From: Enhydrobacter aerosaccus
GTDB taxonomy: Bacteria > Pseudomonadota > Alphaproteobacteria > Reyranellales > Reyranellaceae
NCBI RefSeq assembly: GCF_900167455.1
Contig: NZ_FUWJ01000019.1
Coordinates: 1-64,000 of the forward strand
Direction of reading: 5' to 3'
DNA: 64,000 nucleotides
Within the stretch, counting starts at the first letter, position 1. Each line of letters opens with the position of its first letter. Both the position numbers and the translations under genes were made by a program. This document shows positions 17,356 to 24,984 of this stretch, piece by piece. The notes under the pieces were generated by a model. It worked only from the letters and a program-made list of their open reading frames with translations. It was not told the DNA's origin and did no database searches.

Positions 17356-18435
17356 GTGCTCGACGCGCCTCCTCCTGCAATCACACCGGCCCAGCCAGCC
17401 GATAGCGCCGCGCGAGCGCTGCTCTCGCTGCTCGAGCCGCTGCAGCCGTTGCTGGCGCGGGAGGACGTGACCGATATCGTCATCAATCGGCCGGGCGAGA
17501 TCGGAATCGAGGTGCGCGGCAAGTGGGAATGGATCGAGGACGACCGCCTCACGCTCGCCAAGCTGGAAGCCATTTGCCGCGGCCTGGCTGCGCAGGCGAA
17601 GCAGGAGATCAACGAGAAGCTGCCGATCTGCTCGGCCGTCCTGCCGGGCGGGCAACGCGTGCAGCTGCTCATGCCGCCGGCGACGCTGCCGGGCACGATA
17701 TCGATCACGATCCGGCGCCCGCCCGATCGCGTGTGGAAGCTCGATGAGCTGAGACAGGCTGGACTGTTCCACTACACCCGCGGCGCCGAACAGGCGGGCA
17801 TGGCAACGTGGGCGCGCGAGGATCTGACCGATCTTTACCGCAAGAGAGAGTGGGCGGAGTTCCTGCGCCTGGCTGTCCTGTACAAGCAGAACATCGTGAT
17901 CTCCGGCGCAACCGGGTCGGGCAAGACCTCGCTCGCCCGGGCGCTGCTCGAGGGCGTCCCGCCCGATGAAAGGATCATCACCGGCGAGGATACGCACGAG
18001 CTGGTGGGATTGCCGCAGCGAAACAAGGTTCACCTGCTCTATCCGCAGGACAAGAGCCAGGCCATGGCCCAGATCAGCGCCAAGGAGCTGATGACGGCCG
18101 CGCTTCGCATGCGGCCAGATCGCATCATCTTCCCCGAGCTGCGAGACGGCACCGCCTATTACTTCCTGCGCTCGGTGGTGTCCGGGCACCCCGGCGTCAT
18201 CACCACGGTCCACGCCTCCAACGTCTGGGCCGCGCTCGAGGCCATGACCTTGCTGATGCGCGAATGCGAGGAGGCGCAAGGCCTCGCTCGCGAGGACGTG
18301 CGCAGCCTCCTCGAGGAGACCGTGGATGTCGTGGTCCAGATGGAACGTCGCGGCGGCCGCTATGAGGCGACCGAACTGCTCTACACGCGACTCAACAACA
18401 ACGTCGTGAGAACGAACGATGTCGGCGCGCTCTAA
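17356..18435 (+). CDS. virB11: VirB11 traffic ATPase
   Basis: A 359-residue hexameric ATPase of the secretion-superfamily type. The N-terminal domain contains DVTDIVINRPGEIGIEVRGKWEW. The C-terminal domain contains the Walker A GATGSGKTSLARALL (near residue 184), an Asp box (ITGEDTHEL), a Walker B region (RMRPDRIIFPELRDG) and a His box (SGHPGVITTVHA). It drives pilus and DNA transfer steps. The start is GTG, ten bases after virB10. It is the last recognisable VirB gene of the operon. Confidence 0.94.
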   Translation: MLDAPPPAITPAQPADSAARALLSLLEPLQPLLAREDVTDIVINRPGEIGIEVRGKWEWIEDDRLTLAKLEAICRGLAAQAKQEINEKLPICSAVLPGGQRVQLLMPPATLPGTISITIRRPPDRVWKLDELRQAGLFHYTRGAEQAGMATWAREDLTDLYRKREWAEFLRLAVLYKQNIVISGATGSGKTSLARALLEGVPPDERIITGEDTHELVGLPQRNKVHLLYPQDKSQAMAQISAKELMTAALRMRPDRIIFPELRDGTAYYFLRSVVSGHPGVITTVHASNVWAALEAMTLLMRECEEAQGLAREDVRSLLEETVDVVVQMERRGGRYEATELLYTRLNNNVVRTNDVGAL

Positions 18436-18458
18436 ACCCCTTTCGGGCGCGTCGGTGG

Positions 18459-18486
18459 GTGAGGCCGGGTGCCACCCCGGCCTCAC
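18459..18486 (+). other. Perfect 11-bp hairpin after virB11
   Basis: GTGAGGCCGGG (18459-18469) pairs perfectly with CCCGGCCTCAC (18476-18486) across a 6-base loop, 24 bases after the virB11 stop. There is no T-run, so it is not a standard intrinsic terminator. It could partially terminate the virB transcript or protect its 3' end, setting off the two secreted-protein genes that follow. Confidence 0.5.
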
Positions 18487-18683
18487 TGGCGGCGGCGGAG
18501 CCCCTGAGTATGTCCATTCCGCCGCCGCCATCCCCGATTCCAGATCGGACCGGGCCGAGGATATCCCTCGCCCGCGCCGATGGGCGAGACCGCTATCCAC
18601 TCCCTCGGTCTCGCCGGCGGCGACGGCTCAACCCACCTTCACCCCGCCCGTCGCCGCCTTCCCTTCACCGACAGGAGAGGCCG

Positions 18684-19079
18684 ATGATCCGCCGACTCAT
18701 CCTCCTGCTTGCCGCAGCTCTCGCGCCTGGCGCGGCGTCGGCCGCCGATTGCCAATCCATGCGGGTCAAGGTCTCGCCCTTCGGCATGGCCTGGGAACCG
18801 CGCGGCTTCGCGCGCTGCACCGCGAGCGAGACGATCGTCCAGGTCTGCGTCGAACAGAACGGCGTCAACCTGCGCGGCGAGGGCGAGCCGCAAGGCACCA
18901 ACGTGCCGTTCTGGCAGGGCTTCGCGCCGGGCGGATATCAGGCCCGGCTTCGAGGGCGCGACATGCTCGTGGTCGCGCGGCGCACGGACACCGAGGTGCC
19001 CGTGCTGGTCGTCAGGATCTTCGATGAGGTCACACGGTGCGAGTACCTGGCCATGCCGGAGAAAGCTTCACATCCCTAA
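18684..19079 (+). CDS. Small secreted hypothetical protein downstream of virB11
   Basis: A 131-residue exported protein. ATG 18684 follows AGGAGAGG. The signal peptide LILLLAAALAPGAASAA is clear, and the mature 110 residues have four cysteines (ADCQSM, FARCTA, QVCVEQ, TRCEYL), suggesting two disulfides, with a beta-rich pattern. I do not recognise the family. It lies 248 bases after virB11 and 10 bases before the next secreted protein, so it is probably an accessory of the transfer apparatus or cell surface. Confidence 0.68.
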   Translation: MIRRLILLLAAALAPGAASAADCQSMRVKVSPFGMAWEPRGFARCTASETIVQVCVEQNGVNLRGEGEPQGTNVPFWQGFAPGGYQARLRGRDMLVVARRTDTEVPVLVVRIFDEVTRCEYLAMPEKASHP

Positions 19080-19089
19080 GGAGGGTTAC

Positions 19090-20085
19090 ATGCAGAGGAG
19101 AACTAGACAGGCGATCGTGAGCGCGACACTGGCGGTCACGATCGCGGGCCTGATGGTGAGCCCGGCGGCAGCGCAGAGCACCATCACTCAAGGGCAGCTG
19201 CCGGCGAACGGCAATTACACGATCGTCAGCACGGACGCGTCCGGCAATCGCGTCGTGCAGACGCAGGACAAGTCGATCCTGACGACGAAGGACTATGCCT
19301 GGAACTTCAATACCAACGGCAACCTCGGGGCGACGGACAACCTGGCCAACGCCCCGTCGACTCAGCAGAATTACAACACCGGCAACACCTCGTTGCAGCT
19401 GCAGAACCCCAGCAAGATCACCAATGGCGGCCATATCGACGGCGTCGATGACCAGACGGCCGCCAACATCGCGATCAATCAGGACGCTGGCTGCGCCGTC
19501 GAGCTCTGCATGGCCGGACAGAATCAGCCCAGCATGGCCGCGGCCTGCGGCTTCGTCCTGGACTGGCTGAACAGCCTCCAGAAGGCCGGCAAGCAGGCGC
19601 CGAGCTGCAAGGGCAGCACCTACACCTACACGCCTCCGAAGTGCACGGCGCCCTGGACGTTGGTCACGCTCTCGAATGGATCAGCTGCCTGCCAGGCGAC
19701 GCTTCCGCCCGACAATCAAGCGCCGACGATCTCGCAGAATGTCGTCAACCAATGCAACAACATGAGCATTGGCGGACTGTCCGCTTATCCGGTTGGCGGA
19801 GGCAGTTGGGCAGTCTCGGGCAGCGGTCAGTTCAACGGCAACCAGTACATGAACTGGCAGTTCGATCTCACCGTCTACCCTAACGGCGGCACCAACTACT
19901 CATCGCCCTGGTGGCAGCTTTGGACATGCACCGGAGACGGCGCGTGCGTCTACATCGCACACGTCGCCTCCTGCCCTGATCTGCAGGGCTTGATCCAATC
20001 GTCGTCACAGAACGGCTGCAACGTCGGGGGCTTCTCCGGCGGTTGCGATGGGGGCAGTGCCGGCGCCGGGGCAAGCGGAGGTTAA
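19090..20085 (+). CDS. Cysteine-rich secreted protein, unknown family
   Basis: A 331-residue exported protein starting at ATG 19090 with AAGGAGGG just upstream. A signal peptide ends near SPAAAQ. The mature protein is rich in Asn, Gln, Gly and Ser, with about a dozen cysteines from GCAVELC onward, and ends in a Gly/Ser/Ala run (GGCDGGSAGAGASGG). An N-terminal stretch of residues 30-110 looks repetitive and beta-rich (SGNRVVQTQDKS, NTNGNLGATDN). I know no named domain. Position after the VirB genes suggests a surface or pilus-associated factor, for example in mating-pair stabilisation; this is a guess from context. Confidence 0.68.
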   Translation: MQRRTRQAIVSATLAVTIAGLMVSPAAAQSTITQGQLPANGNYTIVSTDASGNRVVQTQDKSILTTKDYAWNFNTNGNLGATDNLANAPSTQQNYNTGNTSLQLQNPSKITNGGHIDGVDDQTAANIAINQDAGCAVELCMAGQNQPSMAAACGFVLDWLNSLQKAGKQAPSCKGSTYTYTPPKCTAPWTLVTLSNGSAACQATLPPDNQAPTISQNVVNQCNNMSIGGLSAYPVGGGSWAVSGSGQFNGNQYMNWQFDLTVYPNGGTNYSSPWWQLWTCTGDGACVYIAHVASCPDLQGLIQSSSQNGCNVGGFSGGCDGGSAGAGASGG

Positions 20086-20432
20086 CTCCGCTGCAAGGTC
20101 ACAGTACCGCCGCCACACTCCCCTCCCGGAGGTATTTGGAAGGTGGGCAGGTTGCCGGTGACGTTTCTTCGCACGAACGTGCCGGCACCGCCCACCCAGG
20201 CATCGAAGTGGCCATTGGCCGCCACGGGCACATCGAAAGTGAAGGGCGCGGTGTTACCAAAGGATCCGTTGCACTGCAGGGTCAGCGTGGCGTTGGCACC
20301 TTGCACCAAGAGCTCGACCTGCCAGCTACCTGCGCTCCCTTTCCATTTCCCATCGAACTCGCCGGCGTGGGCGGCGATCGGCGCCGCCACGATCGCGAGG
20401 GCGGCGAGAGCTCGAGCAGTAAAGCGACGCAT
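20082..20432 (-). CDS. Small secreted hypothetical protein (convergent)
   Basis: A 116-residue exported protein on the minus strand. ATG 20432 is preceded by AAGGAG, and a signal peptide ending AAPIAAHAG follows. The mature part begins FDGKWKGSAGSWQVELLV and resembles short extracytoplasmic beta-sandwich proteins; two cysteines (LQCNG, GECGG) could pair. Its stop overlaps the stop of the convergent 19090 gene by four bases. Function unknown. Confidence 0.65.
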   Translation of the reverse strand: MRRFTARALAALAIVAAPIAAHAGEFDGKWKGSAGSWQVELLVQGANATLTLQCNGSFGNTAPFTFDVPVAANGHFDAWVGGAGTFVRRNVTGNLPTFQIPPGGECGGGTVTLQRS

Positions 20433-20591
20433 GACGGATCTCCTTCTTATTCTTGACCGAACGCTACTCCAGGACTGCGGCCCTTTGAGGGCGCCGCAAT
20501 CGTGCCGCGCATTGTGGCGCCAGGCACAACCCCCGGCAATAGGCGCGAAACGCGCGCCCGATAGCGCGTCCCTTGGAGTGGGCAAGAGTCC

Positions 20592-20900
20592 TTATCGGCC
20601 GGCCTGGCGGGCCGGTAAGCGCGCGGCTTTGCGCAGCGCCGTATTGATACGGGTTTGCCAGCCTGGCCCACTCGCTCGAAAGTGCGCCAGCAGGTCGGCA
20701 TCCAACCGTAGCTTGATCGCCTGCTTCGGATTGGCCATGCGGGGACGGCCCCGCCGGTCGTTCACGAGAACACCATCGGCCGGCCGGACGATCTTGCCGC
20801 CCACGGCGATTTGCCCACGTCGCACCATCTCCTTGGTTAACGGCGGGCCGTCGTCAGGGTCAATCCAGGGCGCCTTTGAAGGCTTCCGCTTCCTTTGCAT
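20592..20900 (-). CDS. brnA: BrnA family antitoxin
   Basis: A 102-residue antitoxin. The C-terminal half carries the BrnA ribbon-helix-helix pattern (KQAIKLRLDADLLAHFRASGPGWQTRINTALRKA), which neutralises the toxin and binds the operon promoter. The N-terminus is basic. It is transcribed after brnT, overlapping its 3' end by 41 bases, the usual toxin-first order of brnTA. It is located between the virB genes and traG, where it would act as an addiction module keeping the ICE. Confidence 0.86.
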   Translation of the reverse strand: MQRKRKPSKAPWIDPDDGPPLTKEMVRRGQIAVGGKIVRPADGVLVNDRRGRPRMANPKQAIKLRLDADLLAHFRASGPGWQTRINTALRKAARLPARQAGR

Positions 20901-21132
20901 GACAATGCCTCATGGAAATAATCCGCCGGCCACCAGGTCGTGCCGTCCAAACGACGTTCACGAGACGATCATCCAGATAGCCATAAGTCAGGTAGCGCAC
21001 CTCGCCGTAGTCGAATCGATCGTCTTCCACGGTAACGTGCCGCCGCATGAAGACCTGCCTCGCATCCTCGAAATCAAGCCCGCGCTCGCTGAGCGTTCTG
21101 GCCCGCTTACGGGGATCGTAGGTTATCTTCAC
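20860..21132 (-). CDS. brnT: BrnT family toxin (ribonuclease)
   Basis: A 90-residue RelE-fold ribonuclease toxin. Family features are the N-terminal ITYDPRKRARTLSERGLDFEDARQVF, the middle DDRFDYGEVRYLTYGYLDDRLVNVVWT and the C-terminal RRIISMRHCHAKEAEAF; the Arg and His residues in the last segment are the likely active-site region. It inhibits translation by mRNA cleavage unless bound by BrnA. It is first gene of the brnTA pair, transcribed leftward. Confidence 0.87.
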   Translation of the reverse strand: MKITYDPRKRARTLSERGLDFEDARQVFMRRHVTVEDDRFDYGEVRYLTYGYLDDRLVNVVWTARPGGRRIISMRHCHAKEAEAFKGALD

Positions 21133-21337
21133 TCCTTTTTTGTACCCCCACTAAAAAGAATGGTCAACTCGACCGATTGCGCGAAGCGCGCCCAGCCGAT
21201 GCCCGCCTCAAAGACCGGAATCCGATCGCTGAGGCTTCCGCCTTTCGACCGCTCCCCGACACCCTGCCGAGCAAACGGCCGGCGCCCTGGTGCGCCGGCC
21301 TTCTTCTCTCCATCGACCACTTCCTGACGAGGCCGCA

Positions 21338-22993
21338 ATGAACAATTCCGTTTTCGCCAAAGGAATCCCGAAACCAGTTCGGATCATCGGCGCGGTCCTG
21401 GCCGCGCTGATCGTGGCGCCGCTGGCCGTCGCCGTATTCTCCGGCGCGGCCGTCTGGTGGTCGATCGGCAGCCCCAGCCTTCTCGAATGGATGGCGCTGC
21501 ATCCGGCCGAGGCCTTGGGGCGACTGCCGACACTCTTCCTGCAGGTCCCTAAAGACTTACGCAACGTCGTCGGATTGCTCTGCATCCTGGCGCCGATGCT
21601 TGCCGCCGGCGGCGTCTGGAAGGGCACCGGGCGGCTCAATGCCGCCGCCTGGAACGACGCCTCGCTCCGCGGCGCTCGTCTCGAGGAACAGAGCCGCAAG
21701 GCGGGCCGCAAATTCAAGGACCACCTGCAGGTCGGCGGCGTGCCGATCGACCGGCCGGCCGAGGTCGAGCATATCCTGATCTCCGGCGCGACCGGCACCG
21801 GCAAGTCGCAGATCATGGATGGCTTCTTGCGCACGATCCGGCCGCGCGGCGATCGCTGCCTGATCATCGATCACAGCGGCGCCTTCATGGCCAGACACGG
21901 CCGGGAAGGGGACATGCTGCTCAATCCCTTCGACGCGCGAAGCGTGGCCTGGTCGCCCTTCGCGGAGATCTTCACTGATTACGATTATCGCCGGATCGCC
22001 AATGCAATGATCCCGGAACCAATCGACGGCGGCGCCGACAAGGCGGAGTGGATTCGCTACGGACAGATATTCCTTGCCGACATGCTGCGGGTCTTGCACA
22101 TGCGCAATAAGCGGTCGTCGGCGGAGCTGCATCGCTACTTGACGGCCGCCACGCCGTCAGAGCTGCGCGCCGAACTGCAGGGCACCACGTCGGCGATCTT
22201 CAGCGATCGCGCCAATGCCCGCCTGCTGGGCAGCGTGCGCGGTGTCATCACGCCCTACGTCCGATTCCTCGACTATCTGCCGGAGAGTTCGGCGCCATTC
22301 TCGGTGCGGCGCTGGATCAAGGACGAGTCGCTGCGCAACTGGCTATTCCTCACCTATCGCGAGGACCAGATGGACGATCTGCGTCAGTTCCTGTCCTGCG
22401 TCGCGGCGATCGGCATGCTGGAGGCCTTGACGCTGCCCGAGAGCACGACGCGTAGGCTGTTCTTCTTCCTGGATGAACTCGCCTCGCTCGGCCACCTCGG
22501 CCGCGTTCCCGATCTCCTGACCAAGCTGCGCAAGCTCGGCGGCTCAGTCGTGCTGGCGGTCCAGGTCCTGGCGCAGCTGCGCGCCGTCTACGGCCGCGAT
22601 GTCTCGCAGGCGATCATCGGCAACGCCGCCACCAAGATCATCCTGCGCCAGGGCGATGCCGAGACCGCCAAGGCCTGGGAAGCGCAACTTGGCGAGCGAG
22701 AGGTCCGCCGCGAGCTCACCTCGACCACTGAAAGCCGTGAGTCGATCTGGAAGGTGAAGAGCCGAGGCAAGACCATCAACACGCAGATCGTGCGCGAATC
22801 GGTGATGCTGGCGGCCGAGCTGATGGAACTGCCGAATCTCAGCGGCGTCATGATCCGGCCCGGCCATCCGCATACGCGGTTTGCGCTCAAGTATGTCGAA
22901 ATGCCGGGGCTCTATGCCGGCTTCCTTTCTGGTCCAATCAGGCGTGTCCGGCGACGCGCCGTGCGGCCTGCGATGGTGGAGGGCGAGCCATGA
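21338..22993 (+). CDS. traG: VirD4/TraG type IV coupling protein
   Basis: A 551-residue hexameric ATPase that brings the relaxase-DNA complex to the T4SS. Two N-terminal transmembrane segments (residues 12-38 and about 70-95) precede the ATPase domain with Walker A GATGTGKSQIMDGF near residue 149, Walker B-like RLFFFLDELASLG and the VLAVQVLAQLRAVYG motif. The start is ATG 21338 (MNNSVF). The gene is separated from the relaxase by about 10 kb of unrelated cargo. Confidence 0.92.
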   Translation: MNNSVFAKGIPKPVRIIGAVLAALIVAPLAVAVFSGAAVWWSIGSPSLLEWMALHPAEALGRLPTLFLQVPKDLRNVVGLLCILAPMLAAGGVWKGTGRLNAAAWNDASLRGARLEEQSRKAGRKFKDHLQVGGVPIDRPAEVEHILISGATGTGKSQIMDGFLRTIRPRGDRCLIIDHSGAFMARHGREGDMLLNPFDARSVAWSPFAEIFTDYDYRRIANAMIPEPIDGGADKAEWIRYGQIFLADMLRVLHMRNKRSSAELHRYLTAATPSELRAELQGTTSAIFSDRANARLLGSVRGVITPYVRFLDYLPESSAPFSVRRWIKDESLRNWLFLTYREDQMDDLRQFLSCVAAIGMLEALTLPESTTRRLFFFLDELASLGHLGRVPDLLTKLRKLGGSVVLAVQVLAQLRAVYGRDVSQAIIGNAATKIILRQGDAETAKAWEAQLGEREVRRELTSTTESRESIWKVKSRGKTINTQIVRESVMLAAELMELPNLSGVMIRPGHPHTRFALKYVEMPGLYAGFLSGPIRRVRRRAVRPAMVEGEP

Positions 22994-23373
22994 GCGAGGA
23001 GTTTAAGTACGATCCCTACAAGGACCCTGTTCTGGCAGAGGTCGAGGCCCGGATGGGGAAAGGGCAAGCACCTTACGACACGCGCCCGCCGCAGCGCGTC
23101 GCGTGTACCTCGTGTCCACGGGCGAACTGGACCTGGGTGGTGTTGTCCGACACGGCGAGGAAGAACGCCATGCGCGGACATGAGAAGAAGGGAGGATGGC
23201 GCTGCGACTGCCTCGAGCTCAGGCGCGCCACTTACGATGAGTTCGGCAGTCTGGTTGATCCGGATGGATGGTCGCTGGTTTGCACGACGCGCGAGAAGGC
23301 GCTGAAAGCGGAGCGCGACCGGCAGTTTGCCGAATGGCAGGAAGCGCAGACCCAAGGGACGTCTGCGGAGTAG
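22990..23373 (+). CDS. Small cysteine-containing hypothetical protein
   Basis: A 127-residue soluble protein whose ATG overlaps the traG stop (ATGA). It contains CTSCPRANW and a later CDCLEL, which together could bind a metal, and a highly charged C-terminal helix (REKALKAERDRQFAEWQEAQ). It is the last gene of the traG unit. I do not recognise a family. Confidence 0.65.
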   Translation: MSEEFKYDPYKDPVLAEVEARMGKGQAPYDTRPPQRVACTSCPRANWTWVVLSDTARKNAMRGHEKKGGWRCDCLELRRATYDEFGSLVDPDGWSLVCTTREKALKAERDRQFAEWQEAQTQGTSAE

Positions 23374-23424
23374 TTGAGAAAGGCTCAGTGCCGCTTTCGG
23401 CGACGGTACGGCTTTCGGGCAAGC

Positions 23425-23856
23425 TCAACCGTTGAGATCTCGACGGCATGCCTCGCTGAAGCTGCGGAGAATATCCATGTCGCGCGCCGTGGGGCCATTC
23501 AATATTACCTGGAGGTCCTTTTGCGGATTCAGGTAAGTTTCCATGATTCGTTGGAGGACCACATCCGCCTGCGAGAGTACCGTGGCCGATGCAAACAGCC
23601 TCAGCTTGCTCTGCAGCGCATAAAGGCGGACGAACTTCGACATGTCGCCGAGTTCGTGGACGAGAGCGTCTGTGTAAAGCTTCGACGATTCCTCTATGAA
23701 CTCGCCATAGAGGTTTTCTCGGCGGGCAGTCGTTCGGGCGGCCTGATTGGCTCGCTCCTGAGCATTCAACGTGACTACGGTCGTCATGAATGATGCCAGC
23801 GCCCCAACTGCCGATCCTCCAAGTGCGGCCAGTGCCGATATATAAGCGGCGTCCAT
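23425..23856 (-). CDS. Hypothetical membrane-anchored helical protein
   Basis: A 143-residue protein starting at ATG 23856 (MDAAYISALAALGGSAVGALASFMTTVVT), with an N-terminal hydrophobic segment (residues 5-28) followed by a mostly helical cytoplasmic region (RRENLYGEFIEESSKLYTDAL, KLRLFASATVLSQADVVLQRIMETY). Similar small proteins occur widely as uncharacterised ORFs in proteobacteria. It lies 14 bases downstream of the ABC-2 permease gene in the same direction, so it may be the last gene of the export operon. Confidence 0.65.
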   Translation of the reverse strand: MDAAYISALAALGGSAVGALASFMTTVVTLNAQERANQAARTTARRENLYGEFIEESSKLYTDALVHELGDMSKFVRLYALQSKLRLFASATVLSQADVVLQRIMETYLNPQKDLQVILNGPTARDMDILRSFSEACRRDLNG

Positions 23857-23870
23857 AGTAGTGCCCCGAT

Positions 23871-24983
23871 TTATTTTAGGAACGCACGGAATTGCCTCAA
23901 CGAAATGGCAAACAAGACGGCCCCGATTGCCGCAAGAGCTAGGAACTGAGGCCACACAACCTCGAAGCCGGCGCCTCTGAACAGGATGGACTGGGCCAGA
24001 GTAACGAAATGCGTGTTCGGTGCGGCAAGCATGATGGTGCGGACGAATTCCGGCATGCTCTCCCGCGGCGACAGGCTCCCGGAGAGGACCTGTAGCGGCA
24101 AGAGCACGAGAACCATGAGGAGGCCGAACCGCGGCATCGAGCCGGCCAGTGTGGCGAGCGCGATGCCAAGCCCGGTGGTTGCGAACACGTCCAAAGCGGC
24201 CGCAAGCGCGAAGAGGCCGATTGATCCTTGTATAGGTACGGCCATCACGCCCTGAACTACTACGACGAGCGACAGGCAGGAAACCAGGAACACGACAAGG
24301 CCCATCGACCAGATCTTGCTCAACATGATCTCGACTGGCGTGACCGGCATGACCAGAAGATGCTCTATCGTGCCGTGCTCCCGCTCTCGGATGAGAGCGG
24401 CGCCGGTCAGCACCACCGCAAGCATCGTCACGTTATTGATGATGCTCGTCACCGCGCCGAACCAGGACTTCGTGAGGTTGGCGTTGAAGCGCATGCGCAA
24501 GTCCAGGTCGACCTGCTCGGAGGCGGCGGAGTGATATCGGCGCGAGAAGTCGCGGACTTCGCCGGCAATGATGCTTTGTATGTAGCCGCTGCCACTGAAG
24601 GCCTGAGTCATCCGCGTAGCATCGACATTGAGTTGGATCGTCGGCGACCGGCCAGCAAGCAGGTCTCTCTGAAAGTTCGGCGGTATGTCCAGGGCGAATG
24701 TGTCGAGGCCAGCGTCCATCCTTCGATCCATCTCCGTCGGCGTGATGCGGACCGGTATGGTGAAATAAGGAGGATAGAAGACCCCGGTGATCCGGGCCGA
24801 GAGTGGCGATTGATCCTCATCGACGATGGCGATCGCTGCCTTGTTGAGCGCTTCGGGTGTGGCCGTCGCCTCCGTGTAGACGGCGACAGTGAACGCGTAG
24901 GCCACCAGGAACAGCATCATCGGATCACGCGCGAGACCGCGCAGTTCCTTGACACCGAGTTGGAGGATATTGGTGAGCCGCAT
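23871..24983 (-). CDS. ABC-2 type permease (YhhJ/YbhR-like)
   Basis: A 370-residue inner-membrane permease of the ABC-2 family. An N-terminal transmembrane helix (LFLVAYAFTVAVYTEATATP) is followed by a large periplasmic loop (residues 50-170) and five C-terminal helices, with the conserved REREHGTIEHLLVMPVTPVEIMLSKI motif. In E. coli the yhiI-rbbA-yhhJ locus pairs such a permease with an HlyD protein and a fused ATPase-permease, exactly the order found here. The start is one base after the stop of the upstream gene. Confidence 0.88.
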   Translation of the reverse strand: MRLTNILQLGVKELRGLARDPMMLFLVAYAFTVAVYTEATATPEALNKAAIAIVDEDQSPLSARITGVFYPPYFTIPVRITPTEMDRRMDAGLDTFALDIPPNFQRDLLAGRSPTIQLNVDATRMTQAFSGSGYIQSIIAGEVRDFSRRYHSAASEQVDLDLRMRFNANLTKSWFGAVTSIINNVTMLAVVLTGAALIREREHGTIEHLLVMPVTPVEIMLSKIWSMGLVVFLVSCLSLVVVVQGVMAVPIQGSIGLFALAAALDVFATTGLGIALATLAGSMPRFGLLMVLVLLPLQVLSGSLSPRESMPEFVRTIMLAAPNTHFVTLAQSILFRGAGFEVVWPQFLALAAIGAVLFAISLRQFRAFLK

Positions 24984-24984
24984 G

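Noticed and set aside
18459-18486. virB operon terminator
   Set aside because: The stem is strong but lacks a T-tract, and co-directional genes follow, so it is kept as a hairpin of uncertain role.
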